Assembly: GCA_964503665.1 (NCBI GenBank)
Contig: CAZDAR010000011.1
Coordinates: 1-52,338 of the forward strand
Source: 40-80 sp964503665
GTDB lineage: Bacteria; Bacteroidota; Bacteroidia; Flavobacteriales_D; Crocinitomicaceae
Reading direction: 5' to 3'
Length of the DNA stretch: 52,338 bases
Below, in pieces: positions 8,327 to 17,657 of this stretch (positions are counted from its first letter, which is position 1; the number at the start of each line of letters is the position of its first letter). The position numbers and the translations under genes were made by a program. The notes under the pieces are model-generated. The model was given only the letters and a program-made list of their open reading frames with translations, was not told the DNA's origin and did no database searches.

Positions 8327-10003
8327 ATGAAGAAAGGCTGGATTTTATGGTTTCTCGTTATTTTCATCGCCTCGTGTCGTACTATTTCGGATAGAGCAAA
8401 TCATCAAGGTGGTAGCGTTGCATACTCTATTGATGCAAGCCCTACGACTTGGGTGCCAAGCTTAGCGTATGATAATAACACAATGATTGTGTTGAATCAA
8501 TTGTACGAAGGATTGGTCGAAATGGACCAGCAATCGTATCAGGTTAAACCTTTACTGGCAAAAAGTATCGCTAACTCCTTTGATTTTACCACTTATACGT
8601 TTGAACTAAATCAAAATGTTCATTTCCATCCACATAAAATTTTCCAAGGGGACAGCACTGAAGTACTCACGAATACAGATGTTATCAGAACATTTGAATA
8701 TGCTTGTTCCAAAACATATCACGAAAGTTCGTACGCATATCAGAATATTTTAAAAGAGGTCAAAGGTGCGGAAGCGTATCATAGAGGTGAATGTGATACG
8801 ATTGAAGGATTATATGAAGAAGATGGAAAGATTATCATTGAATTAAATAAATCAGATCCTCTTTTTTTACAAAAACTAGCTTCTCCAACTCTCGGTATAT
8901 TTTCCGCTAAATGGATTAAAAATCATCAAGGAATTCCACCCGGAACTGGCCCATTTTATTTAAAAACGGCGAATGACAAAACGATTACGTTGGTAAGGCA
9001 CCCATATTATTTTAAGAAAAGTGAAGAAAATCACCACTTGCCCTATTTGGATAAAGTGGTGTTTAAAATCTATAAAGATGAGCAAGTCAAAATCAATGAT
9101 TTTTTGAATGCCCAATTAGATATCATCAACGGAATTGATGTAGCTGGTTTAGATGTTATTTTTGAAAATAAAAAGGAAGAGTTTAATCAAATTCCACCTA
9201 AATTAATCTATTTCAATAATCCATTATTGCAAGCGACAATGGTGCTGTTTAACTTAAACACGCCGCTTTTAGAGTCAACGACCAATCGCAAATTGATGAA
9301 TTATGCCATTAATAGAGATGAAATAAATCGAAAAATAATTCACAATCAAGGACTAAAATCATCGGTATTTGGATTAATTCCGCCAATTGAAAATGTGTTC
9401 AATTTGTATGATTATCAACAGTTGAATAAGGAAAGTTTAAAATACAATCCAGAGCGAATAAAAAAAGCGAACACTCATGATTTTGAAACCGATACACTGA
9501 CACTAAATGTGCTCAATGAAGCTCAACGAATTAAGTTGGGAAATATAATCAAGACGCAACTAAAAAAAGAGTTAAACCTGGAGATTCAAGTAAATGCTTT
9601 AAGTGTGGAGGAAATGATACATTCGATTGAGAAAATGGATGCCGATCTTTATTTAATTGGTTTGTCCGCTGAGTTTTTAAATCCACTTTCGCTGATGAAA
9701 CATTTTTATGGAGAATCTGTGCCCGATTCTTTGTATGTTCCTTCCACTGTGAATTTTTCTCGTTATAAGAATTGGTACTTTGACCAATTTTATGAAAAAG
9801 CCTCTAAAGAGTATAAAGCTTCGAAACAATTTAATTCGATTTTGTTGGCCGAGAAAGAACTTTTGAAAAATCCGCCGTTCATTGTTTTATATTACAACTC
9901 GGACAATTATGTTCATTATACGTATGTTTGCAACCTGAATAGCAATCTGTTGAACTTGATTAAGTTTAGAGATATTTACCTAAAGAAAAAAGTCTATGGC
10001 TAG
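8327..10003 (+). CDS. OppA-like solute-binding lipoprotein (SBP_bac_5)
   Basis: A 558-residue extracellular solute-binding protein of family 5 (peptide/nickel type). Starting at 8327 gives a lipoprotein signal with lipobox I-A-S-C, Cys17 being lipidated; the longer frame from 8294 would hide it. Family features include the early block Y-E-G-L-V-E-M, L-A-K-S-I, F-E-L, the central G-T-G-P-F-Y, and M-N-Y-A-I-N-R-D-E-I. No permease or ATPase genes follow, which is unusual for an ABC binding protein. Instead the gene overlaps a TonB receptor gene by 8 nt, hinting that the two act together at the outer membrane. Confidence 0.88.
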   Translation: MKKGWILWFLVIFIASCRTISDRANHQGGSVAYSIDASPTTWVPSLAYDNNTMIVLNQLYEGLVEMDQQSYQVKPLLAKSIANSFDFTTYTFELNQNVHFHPHKIFQGDSTEVLTNTDVIRTFEYACSKTYHESSYAYQNILKEVKGAEAYHRGECDTIEGLYEEDGKIIIELNKSDPLFLQKLASPTLGIFSAKWIKNHQGIPPGTGPFYLKTANDKTITLVRHPYYFKKSEENHHLPYLDKVVFKIYKDEQVKINDFLNAQLDIINGIDVAGLDVIFENKKEEFNQIPPKLIYFNNPLLQATMVLFNLNTPLLESTTNRKLMNYAINRDEINRKIIHNQGLKSSVFGLIPPIENVFNLYDYQQLNKESLKYNPERIKKANTHDFETDTLTLNVLNEAQRIKLGNIIKTQLKKELNLEIQVNALSVEEMIHSIEKMDADLYLIGLSAEFLNPLSLMKHFYGESVPDSLYVPSTVNFSRYKNWYFDQFYEKASKEYKASKQFNSILLAEKELLKNPPFIVLYYNSDNYVHYTYVCNLNSNLLNLIKFRDIYLKKKVYG

Positions 10004-12446
10004 AAAAATACCGTTTATTATAATCCTACTATTTTCGAGCGTTCAACTATTTGGACAAATCACACAAAACGTACGAGGGAAAGTCGTTGATAACGAAACC
10101 AACTATCCATTAATTGGAGCAACCATACGGATTATAACGTCTGATACAACCCAAAGATTTGAGACAATTACAGACACATTGGGTGATTTTTCTATTCTCA
10201 ATGTTCCAATTGGAAAACACGAATTAATCGTCAACTATTACGGGTACAATAATAAAGCTGTAACCGTTGAAGTCAACTCGGGACGTGAATCGTATGTCGA
10301 CCTAATGCTGCAAGAAACGTTTGAAGAATTGGAAGGTGTTAAAATCGTATCCCGTAAACCAAACGAAACGGTGAATGAAATGGCAGTTGTTTCGTCCCAG
10401 AAATTTTCGGTGGAAGAATCAAATCGGTATCCAGGTTCGCGCATGGATCCTGCTAGAATGGTTTCCAATTTCGCCGGTGTTCAAGGAGCTGACGACTCTC
10501 GAAATGACATTATCGTAAGAGGAAATTCACCTTTGGGAATCGTTTGGCGGATGGAAGGAATTGATATTCCTAATCCTTCGCATTTTGCTACTTCAGGCTC
10601 TTCTGGCGGCCCCGTTACAGCATTGAATAATAAAACATTGGCCAATTCAGACTTCTTCATGAGTGCTTTCCCTGCGGAATATGGAAATAGTATTTCTGGC
10701 ATTTTTGACTTGAAGTTGCGAAGTGGAAATATGAATGTGCATGAAATGAGTTTCCAGTTTGGTTTCTTAGGAACAGAATTAATGGCGGAAGGACCACTTT
10801 CTAAAAAAGGAAATGCTAGTTATTTGGTCGTTGGACGTTTTTCTACTCTTTCCATGATGAAAAAAGTCGGAATTCAAATTGGTACCGATGCCGTTCCTAC
10901 GTATGGCGATGGAGCCTTTACGTTTAGATGGCGATTGAAAAATGGCGGACAGTTGACGTGGTTTGGAATGGGAGGTGCAAGTGATATCAAAATCATGATT
11001 TCCGAACAAAAAGAATATTCGACCGAAACATTTGGCGAAGGCGACAGAGACCAATATTTTGGTACAACTATGGGTTTAACCGCTTTGAATTACAAGAAAT
11101 CGTTGAGCGAAAAGACGTTTTTAAGTTTTACCGGTGGCGTTACTTTCGAAAGACAACGTTCACATCATAATTATTTGGTGAGAAGTATGGACACGGTGAA
11201 CCAAGATGGTGTTGATCGATACTTGATTTCAGTAGATTCTATTTATCCGATGATGGGCTATCATTTCAATATTCTAAGAGGAACGGCTCAGTTTTCCATC
11301 AATCATAAAATCACTAAAAACCATATTATTAAAGCAGGCTTAAATGGCGAAGTTCAATATTTAGACATGCTCGATTCTGTTTTAAATTTGGATGAAACCC
11401 ATTTCAATAGACGTTTTGACTACAAAGGAATGGCGACCTTGATTCAACCATTTGTACAATACAAATACCGAATCACTGAAAACATGGACTTTCTTGTTGG
11501 ATTGCATGCACAATACTATTCCTTGAGTAATAGCGTTAGTCCTGTTGAACCGCGCTTGGGTTGGAAATGGCGATTACCGAAGTCAAATAGTATTTCTTTT
11601 GGTGCTGGATTACACAGTCAAACACAACCTGTTTACAACTATGCATATTCAAAAATTGATGTGAATAATGTACGTTACTACGAAAATAAACACATGGATT
11701 TCTCTAAAAGTATTCACACGGCATTAGCGTATGAAAAATATTTCAAAGGAAATTTCAATATAAAAATAGAACTTTATTACCAATACTTGTATCATGTGCC
11801 AGTAGAAGTGATTTCTTCTTCGTTTTCAATGATTAACCAAGGAAGTGGATTTCAACGTTTCTTCCCGAATCAATTGCAAAACACGGGAACAGGACAAAAT
11901 TACGGAGTGGAGTTAACCGTTCAAAAGTTCTTCGATAAATCGTTCTTTTTCTTAGTAACGGCTTCTTTATACGATTCAAAATACAAAGGAAGTGATGGCA
12001 TTACTCGAAACACGTCATACAACGGTCATTTCACTACGAATCTATTAGCAGGCAAGGAATTCCGTCTTTCAGACAAGCAAAGCATTTCAGCTGGCTTAAA
12101 AGTGACTTGGGCAGGAGGAAAGCGTTACGGTTATGTGGATAGAGCCGCTTCGGAATTGCAACGTGAAATTGTGTTTAAAGATTCTGCCTTCAACAATTTA
12201 CAATTCAAGGATTATTTCCGAATCGACTTTAAGTTGAGTTGGAAGTTGAACACCAAGAAATTGACGCATGAAATTGGATTGGATTTAATCAATATTCTGA
12301 ACACGAAAAACATGTTAGCGTTGACGTATGCGCCCGATCTTGCAGATCCCTCAAAAGAACCCGTTGCCGTTAAAAATCAATTGGGATTCTTACCGCTGTT
12401 TTATTATAAGATTGATTTTAGAGTGAAGCAAAAAGAGGCGAAATAA
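9996..12446 (+). CDS. TonB-dependent outer-membrane receptor
   Basis: An 816-residue TonB-dependent transporter. Order: signal peptide (ending Q-L-F-G-Q at about 21), a carboxypeptidase-regulatory-like domain (V-R-G-K-V-V-D ... Y-P-L-I-G-A-T-I-R-I, about 27-110), the plug (M-V-S-N-F-A-G-V-Q-G, I-V-R-G-N-S-P-L-G-I-V-W-R-M-E-G-I-D-I-P-N-P), then a beta-barrel. The substrate cannot be deduced from sequence. The start overlaps the OppA-like lipoprotein gene by 8 nt, so the two are cotranscribed and coupled. The C-terminus is charged (R-V-K-Q-K-E-A-K) and lacks the usual terminal aromatic residue. Confidence 0.93.
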   Translation: MARKIPFIIILLFSSVQLFGQITQNVRGKVVDNETNYPLIGATIRIITSDTTQRFETITDTLGDFSILNVPIGKHELIVNYYGYNNKAVTVEVNSGRESYVDLMLQETFEELEGVKIVSRKPNETVNEMAVVSSQKFSVEESNRYPGSRMDPARMVSNFAGVQGADDSRNDIIVRGNSPLGIVWRMEGIDIPNPSHFATSGSSGGPVTALNNKTLANSDFFMSAFPAEYGNSISGIFDLKLRSGNMNVHEMSFQFGFLGTELMAEGPLSKKGNASYLVVGRFSTLSMMKKVGIQIGTDAVPTYGDGAFTFRWRLKNGGQLTWFGMGGASDIKIMISEQKEYSTETFGEGDRDQYFGTTMGLTALNYKKSLSEKTFLSFTGGVTFERQRSHHNYLVRSMDTVNQDGVDRYLISVDSIYPMMGYHFNILRGTAQFSINHKITKNHIIKAGLNGEVQYLDMLDSVLNLDETHFNRRFDYKGMATLIQPFVQYKYRITENMDFLVGLHAQYYSLSNSVSPVEPRLGWKWRLPKSNSISFGAGLHSQTQPVYNYAYSKIDVNNVRYYENKHMDFSKSIHTALAYEKYFKGNFNIKIELYYQYLYHVPVEVISSSFSMINQGSGFQRFFPNQLQNTGTGQNYGVELTVQKFFDKSFFFLVTASLYDSKYKGSDGITRNTSYNGHFTTNLLAGKEFRLSDKQSISAGLKVTWAGGKRYGYVDRAASELQREIVFKDSAFNNLQFKDYFRIDFKLSWKLNTKKLTHEIGLDLINILNTKNMLALTYAPDLADPSKEPVAVKNQLGFLPLFYYKIDFRVKQKEAK

Positions 12447-12468
12447 TGGAGTTATATAAATTAAAATT

Positions 12469-12909
12469 TTGATGATGAATAAAAGTATATTGATCTTAAT
12501 TCTATTCTTATTTAATAGCTATTCTTATGGGCAGACAAAAGGTATAGTTGGTAATTCTGACAAGATTTGTATCGATACGTTAAAAACAAAATTACTAATC
12601 GGTAAGTGGTACGACTTTTCACCCATTTTCTATGTAGAACAAGACAGTTACATTGTTTACTACGTAAAGAAATCAACAGACCTGTATGACAGCACTAATT
12701 ACAAAGGAACTTTATTGTTTAATAGTAACGGTTCTTTCGAGAAAACATTCAAAGTGAATGACACAATTAAGAGTCTCCAAGGTAATTGGACTATTACTCA
12801 GGGCACTAGGCAAATAAAACTTACAATTTCCGAAAATAAATATCCACCTCAAACATGGACAATTATAGAATTGAATAGGAATATATTTATATTAAAACGT
12901 GGGATTTAG
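12469..12909 (+). CDS. Small secreted lipocalin-like protein
   Basis: A 146-residue exported protein of unknown function with a signal peptide ending about S-Y-G-Q at residue 22. The mature part has L-I-G-K-W-Y-D-F, L-L-F-N-S-N-G-S-F, L-Q-G-N-W-T-I and W-T-I-I-E-L-N, the beta-strand rhythm of lipocalin-like stress or lipoprotein domains in Bacteroidota. It is 22 nt downstream of the receptor gene and may be its last operon member. It resembles in style, not in detail, the two lipoproteins at 14441 and 14836. Confidence 0.6.
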   Translation: MMMNKSILILILFLFNSYSYGQTKGIVGNSDKICIDTLKTKLLIGKWYDFSPIFYVEQDSYIVYYVKKSTDLYDSTNYKGTLLFNSNGSFEKTFKVNDTIKSLQGNWTITQGTRQIKLTISENKYPPQTWTIIELNRNIFILKRGI

Positions 12910-13090
12910 CTGTCTAATACCACAACGATAAGAAATTAGCGATTCAGTACTTGAATGAAGCTTTTCCGTTAAGTTGGAACAGGTCGTGTTTCATGTTAAG
13001 ATTTGAGAAGGTAGAAAAGTTAGTCGGTCAAAATCATCACTTTTTTAGTTACCAATCGTCTTAAACAACTAAACATTTATAATTACGTAT

Positions 13091-14346
13091 CTAAAGTTTC
13101 GGAGATAAAGTTAGAGATTTTCTTGTTGGTTTGAGGAATATAGAGATGCTAAGGCATTATTTAAGTTTTGCAGTTTCATCTTGCTTGTTGATGAGCGTGC
13201 TGATGAACCTTATCCAATCCACTCCCATTAATGCGAAAACGGAGTCAAACAATTGAATTAATATATCCCATATTCTTTGAATTATGGTTTGTTTGATTAT
13301 CATTTCTTTAAAATCCCTAAACAATATTCCGAGTGTTTCATAATCTTTAAATCGTTTTTTCAAAGCCAGTACCATATCCGTTGATTATCACAATTCTATT
13401 CGTTTTCATCAATCCGATAACGTGGAGTTTTGGTTTGATATCTAAAATTCCCTTGATGGATTTTTCTCAGATAAACCAGCTATCTGCCAAAACGTAATCT
13501 ACTTTGAGCCATTTTTTTACAGAATGCTTTATTATTTTTAAAGCATTACTTATTTTATCCTCAGAAACCACAGAAGTCCTTTCGTACCCTGCACTTTCTG
13601 GAGTTCTTATTTTAGAAAATTGCGCTTTGAGTTCTTTAGTTTTTAGCCCTCTTTTTCCTTGCTTTCCCGCTTCGTTATGAATAGAGAAATCCATAGGAAG
13701 AAACGTTTTCCATCTGTGTATCCAAGCGTTAAAACTTTCATTCCCAACTGATAAGTATGTGTGCAGTTGTCAAATACTTTTCCAATAAACTCCATAGTTT
13801 TACCTGTTTTATCAAGCTGTGTGTCATCTATAATTAGGCACTTTGCTTCGTCTGCGTTTTGGTCAGATTTTACGTCTATTAAATTATGTACTTGCCTAAA
13901 AAACAACAACATAATACTACGCCAATGGATATTTGTATTGTTTAGAAAATCATAAAATACATCTTTTTTGTGGGATAATTCTTTGTAGAATCCAGACTGC
14001 ATCAGTTGTGCCACATTGCTAAAATCCAAAAAACGAAAAACAAAAAGCGTTTGGAAAACTTTACTACCGCCGATACCACGTTTTTTGGCATCTGAAAAAA
14101 GTTTGTTAATGTATAGCAAGTCAAATTTTCCAAGTAATTGGTTAAATATACCCACCATTGTCGAAGAATTTTGACAATAAGAATTGATTTCTGAAAGCGA
14201 TTTTGTATTTTTGTTCTGTTGCATTTTTCTTGAATCAGTTTTTTGTTTGTAACTAATTCAAAATTAATGATTTATAATGAAAAATGTAATATTTTTAAGA
14301 ACTTATATCGCTGATCGTCAAATGTTTAACATCTCCGGAACTTGAG
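13091..14346 (-). mobile_element. Decayed IS4-like insertion sequence
   Basis: A degenerate transposase gene is bracketed by imperfect inverted repeats: CTAAAGTTTCGGAGAT at 13091-13106 and ATCTCCGGAACTTGAG at 14331-14346 (14 of 16 positions complementary). At 1256 nt the element is shorter than I would expect for a complete IS4-type copy, matching an internal deletion in the transposase. I could not identify a target-site duplication. Between 12910 and 13090 I see nothing recognisable. Confidence 0.55.
13157..14224 (-). pseudogene. Broken IS4-type DDE transposase
   Basis: Four pieces read in order on the minus strand. 14224 to about 13690 gives the N-terminal half with first catalytic Asp in I-I-D-D-T-Q-L-D-K-T-G-K and M-E-F-I-G-K-V-F-D. 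A one-base deletion near 13690 shifts the frame to a part beginning M-D-F-S-I-H, which reaches A-D-S-W-F-I and then hits a TGA at about 13467. The same frame continues (I-L-D-I-K-P-K-L-H-V-I-G-L-M-K-T-N-R) to a TAA near 13350. The last piece, 13375-13157, is the family C-terminus. The segment normally carrying the YREK-type Glu region is missing. It cannot make an active transposase. Confidence 0.8.
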
Positions 14347-14440
14347 TAAATAATCAAAAACAATTGTGGAGTTTTTAGATAATTTATTTTCGATTTGTTT
14401 ATTTTTTTTTAATTTGGCGGAAGTATAAAACATATTAACT

Positions 14441-14833
14441 ATGAAGAAAACATTGTTTTTAGTGCTATTCTGTTTGATTGCGTTAGTTTCTTGTAAAAAA
14501 GATGACTCGGTAAAAAGCAAACTCAGTAGCGGAAATGGGAAATGGAACGTTACACATCTTGAGCAATATGTGTATTCTCAAAATGGGTATTTTTGTAATG
14601 ATTGTGGTGAATTGAATTTTAACCGTAATAAAACAGGTGAAATGGTTATAGGAGGTACCGCATCGACATTTACTTATTCCGTAAAAGATGATGGAAAAAA
14701 ACTAGTTCTGTATATCGATGAAAGCGGGACAGTGTATAACATCACTTGGAATTGGAACAGAAGTGAGTTTACATTATTGACTGATTTGTCAATTAATGGA
14801 CTATCTCAATTAATAACTTGTAAAAAGAACTAA
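14441..14833 (+). CDS. Small lipoprotein, lipocalin-like
   Basis: A 130-residue protein of unknown function. The lipoprotein signal ends in L-V-S-C-K-K-D-D, Cys at about residue 19. The mature part has G-K-W-N-V-T-H-L-E-Q-Y, L-N-F-N-R-N-K-T-G-E-M and I-T-W-N-W-N-R-S-E-F-T-L-L, a lipocalin-like pattern, plus a C-x-x-C pair (C-N-D-C). The next gene starts 3 nt after its stop and has the same build, so the two probably arose by duplication and are cotranscribed. It sits between two decayed insertion sequences yet looks intact. Confidence 0.65.
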   Translation: MKKTLFLVLFCLIALVSCKKDDSVKSKLSSGNGKWNVTHLEQYVYSQNGYFCNDCGELNFNRNKTGEMVIGGTASTFTYSVKDDGKKLVLYIDESGTVYNITWNWNRSEFTLLTDLSINGLSQLITCKKN

Positions 14834-14835
14834 TT

Positions 14836-15279
14836 ATGAAATCATTTTTCACACTAATCCTTTTCGTTTTTTTATTAGCAGGATGCAGTAAAGAAGCAAC
14901 AACTAATTCAAGATTAAAAGGTAAATGGACTGTTGACGTAAAACAAAGTAAATGGTGGACAAATCCACCGCAATACTCTGAGACTTCTAATTATGGCACC
15001 ATGGAATTTGACAAAAAAGGTAATGGTAATTTCATAGTTATAATTCCTGAACATACTGTAATTGATCAGTATATTGGCACCTATACTGTTCCTGAAAAAA
15101 AATATGAATTCGATCTAAAACATTCTTTTGAAGATGTGGGAGAAGTATTAATAATGACAGATATTAACAATGTTTCTGATACTATTGGGGTTAATTGGGG
15201 TTGGGATAAAAAAAGTTTCACGCTTATTCCTTCGTTAACTAATGATGGCACAATTACTTTTTATTGTCATAAACAATAA
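14836..15279 (+). CDS. Small lipoprotein, lipocalin-like
   Basis: A 147-residue lipoprotein with lipobox L-L-A-G-C (Cys at about residue 17). The mature region starts S-R-L-K-G-K-W-T-V-D-V, then M-E-F-D-K-K-G-N-G-N-F, Y-I-G-T-Y-T-V and V-N-W-G-W-D-K-K-S-F-T-L-I-P. The shared N-W-x-W-x-x-x-x-F-T-L block with the upstream gene (spacing 3 nt) supports paralogy. Function is unknown; related domains in Bacteroidota are annotated only as lipocalin-like. A decayed IS30-type gene starts about 230 nt downstream. Confidence 0.65.
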   Translation: MKSFFTLILFVFLLAGCSKEATTNSRLKGKWTVDVKQSKWWTNPPQYSETSNYGTMEFDKKGNGNFIVIIPEHTVIDQYIGTYTVPEKKYEFDLKHSFEDVGEVLIMTDINNVSDTIGVNWGWDKKSFTLIPSLTNDGTITFYCHKQ

Positions 15280-15513
15280 ATATCCAGTTCGATTAAAAAT
15301 AGTGAATACATTTTTTTAATTACGAAGATTAGCAGTTAATCATACATTATTATAAAATGTAAAACAATCATTACCTAAATTCAAGTAATAAATGCAACTT
15401 TTAGATTGCGTGGTGAAATAAATTTCAAAACAGGAGATAAATCCAAGAACTTCCCTCGCTGTTTCTAGGAAAGAGTTATTTTGCCCCGTTAAATCGCCAA
15501 AAATAAAGTTGTA

Positions 15514-15765
15514 ATGTCACACCTTTCTTACGAGCAAAGATACACAATAGATATATTGTTACAAGCAGGAGATAAGAAATCTGCTATTACTCAGAAAATG
15601 AATATCGAGAAGTCAGTAATTTATCGATAAGTTAAACGTAATTGCGATAAACGAAGTGGATTGTACGAAGCTAAATTAGCTCAAGGTAAATACATCGAGA
15701 GAATGCTAAACAAGCCTAAGAAGACCAAGTTTAGCCAAGCATTAAAAGATAAAGTTATAATTTAA
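15514..15765 (+). pseudogene. IS30-type transposase, N-terminal remnant
   Basis: From the ATG at 15514 the frame reads M-S-H-L-S-Y-E-Q-R-Y-T-I, A-G-D-K-K-S-A-I-T-Q-K-M, the N-terminal helix-turn-helix of IS30-family transposases. An in-frame TAA at codon 39 (15628-15630) interrupts it exactly where the family has S-x-E-I/L, and the match continues after it with K-R-N-C-D-K-R-S-G-L-Y and K-Y-I-E-R-M-L-N-K-P-K-K. It ends at a TAA at 15763-15765, 8 nt before an IS1595-type element. The rest of the gene is gone. The tract at about 15390-15411 (AAATGCAACTTTTAGATT) may be the old left end, but this is uncertain. Confidence 0.7.
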
Positions 15766-15773
15766 TATGCCTA

Positions 15774-16590
15774 TGCGGAACTTTGCCACAATCAATTCCA
15801 AGTGTATAAAACAACGGACATTAGAAGACGCTCGAATACTTTTTCACCAAAACCTCTTCAGTTATATTTGAAACAATACTCGTTTAGATAGTTTTGCATA
15901 TATCGGTCTGAAACACCGTGATAGATTGCGTTTAAAATTGATTTAGAATTAGATATTGCTTTGTGAACCCAAGGTAATATCTTTCCTGGACATTCCTTGG
16001 TCATATTATGAGGTTCATGTTTCGAAACAAGATCCTTTAGATTGTTATAGGCAGTATTGTCATCCGACACAATTTTAGACTTTGAAGTTATTTGCCTTTC
16101 CACTTCATTATCAATGGTTGTTGTCTGTAGATCCTCAATAACAATCATTTTCAAATATTTAGGTATAGTTCGATGCTTGTATTTTGATGGCTTTAAGCTT
16201 AATGGAATTTCTTGAACCGAATGTGCTACGAATACTTTTGTTTGTTTTTGAGAACCTTTTCCGCGTTTTAACTTTTCAGTTTCACCCGTAAAATCATTTG
16301 TTTCTAATCCGTCTGTGTGCGTAAAAAAGCCTTCGTCTAATTCAATTGTATTTCCAAATTTATATATTGAATCACGCTTTCCCATTACCAAACGTAGTTT
16401 GTGCATCATCAGAAAAACTGGAAGATAATACTTGTGACCTATTTGACGTTGTTTAAAATCGAGCTTGCAACTCTCTTCATCAGGGAAATATGTTCTAAAA
16501 TCAATAAATTTCATACCTTTAATTATTATTTAAAACAAAGGTATGTGGCATCCACGTAAAATATTTACGTTCTTGTGGCAAAGTTCCGCA
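15774..16590 (-). mobile_element. IS1595-type element with perfect terminal repeats
   Basis: The ends are an 18-nt perfect inverted repeat, TGCGGAACTTTGCCACAA at 15774-15791 and its complement at 16573-16590. They enclose one minus-strand transposase gene. The total of 817 nt is short because of an internal deletion. Flanking bases (left ATATGCCTA, right GAAACATTT) show no duplication, so one flank may have been rearranged. The element abuts the IS30 remnant. The ancestral stop codon (15792-15794) touches the left repeat. Confidence 0.75.
15792..16514 (-). pseudogene. IS1595 (ISXO2-like) transposase, internally deleted and prematurely stopped
   Basis: An open frame of 218 codons (16514-15858) has the DDE catalytic parts of the family: I-E-L-D-E-G-F-F, V-S-D-D-N-T-A-Y, and L-P-W-V-H-K-A-I-S-N-S-K, then Y-L-N-E-Y-C-F-K-Y-N. 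Two defects are visible. First, near residue 22 the N-terminal helix (F-P-D-E-E-S-C-K) joins directly to Q-I-G-H-K-Y-Y, so the zinc-ribbon DNA-binding region usual between them is missing. Second, a TGA at 15858-15860 stands where the family has Arg (likely CGA to TGA); reading on gives R-G-F-G-E-K-V-F-E-R-L-L up to a natural stop beside the terminal repeat. Confidence 0.8.
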
Positions 16591-16663
16591 GAAACATTTA
16601 AAATTACGTCTGACGATAAGACGATTTATCTTTTGTATTCCACTTCAGTTAATTGGCATTATT

Positions 16664-17656
16664 ATGAAAACTCTGATAACACTTCTTGCTCTTCTCCTAA
16701 TCTGTACTTCAACTTTCACTTTGGCACAACCGAAAATTCAATTTGACACGACTATCTATGACTATGGAAGTGTTGTAGAATCTAACAGCGCATTTATAGC
16801 GAAATATTGGTTTACAAATACTGGTACAGAACCATTGATTATTGGTAATTTACGAACTAGCGATGGTGGCTTAGCACCGGGAAGATGGCCTAAAGAACCG
16901 ATTTTACCAGGAAAGCGGGATTCTATTACCTTGCTTTATCACGGTAGAAGAATTGGACCAATTAACAAAACGGGTGTCGTAACTTCAAATGCTGTAAATA
17001 ATCCTAGTGTTGTATTACGAGTTAAGGGTGAAGTTTTATTTAAAAAGACCAGTATTAAAGTGAGTATGAATGAAGCAGATATGAGGACAATTCCTTTTGG
17101 TGAAGTGGATACTATTTCTTTTATTGTTACCAATACTGGAAATGAGCCATTGCATTTTAACTTTTTAGATAATTACCCCACTCCATTAATTGATTTGTTT
17201 TACAGACGTCTCTCTGTTTATAATCCTTTAAATTTGAATGATATTCCTTCGAAAGAGCCAATTTACAATGAAATTGTTGCAGCACCCAATGAGATGATTC
17301 GAGTTCAAATTTGCTTGCGAAATAACTATGGAAATGTTGGGCCAACAGAACGTTGTTTGTACTTCAAATATAATTCACATGACACACTAAAGTACACTAT
17401 AAAAGTAAATTATGTCGGAGCACCAGTGAAGGAAAAAGTTTACGAAGAAAACTATTTGTACGAATATAAAGAAGGTAAACTTATAAAAAGAACTGCGTAT
17501 TATTATAATGGCGACTTTAGAGCAATTGATCACTTTCGAGACGGACATCTAATTAACTCAATTAAATACGATTATCCAAGTAATGGTGATAGAACCGAAT
17601 ACTTTTATAAGAATGATTTGATGATAGAAAAAGTAACACAACCTAACGATAAATAA
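16664..17656 (+). CDS. Exported DUF1573-type protein
   Basis: A 330-residue protein with a signal peptide (ending F-T-L-A-Q at 22). Residues about 23-125 match the DUF1573 pattern of Bacteroidota: I-Q-F-D-T-T-I-Y-D-Y-G, then F-T-N-T-G-T-E-P-L-I-I, then P-I-L-P-G-K-R-D-S-I. A second immunoglobulin-like copy follows (I-P-F-G-E-V-D-T-I-S-F-I-V-T-N-T-G-N-E-P-L-H-F). The C-terminus (from about 265) has Tyr-rich repeats of the antitoxin/MORN-like type (Y-L-Y-E-Y-K-E-G-K-L-I-K). Function is unknown. Its start lies 73 nt past the IS1595 end, so its original promoter may be displaced. Confidence 0.75.
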   Translation: MKTLITLLALLLICTSTFTLAQPKIQFDTTIYDYGSVVESNSAFIAKYWFTNTGTEPLIIGNLRTSDGGLAPGRWPKEPILPGKRDSITLLYHGRRIGPINKTGVVTSNAVNNPSVVLRVKGEVLFKKTSIKVSMNEADMRTIPFGEVDTISFIVTNTGNEPLHFNFLDNYPTPLIDLFYRRLSVYNPLNLNDIPSKEPIYNEIVAAPNEMIRVQICLRNNYGNVGPTERCLYFKYNSHDTLKYTIKVNYVGAPVKEKVYEENYLYEYKEGKLIKRTAYYYNGDFRAIDHFRDGHLINSIKYDYPSNGDRTEYFYKNDLMIEKVTQPNDK

Positions 17657-17657
17657 G

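Noticed and set aside
16543..16746. 67-codon plus-strand frame over the IS1595 right end
   Set aside because: It crosses the terminal repeat and runs into the DUF1573 signal peptide in another frame; composition is not protein-like.
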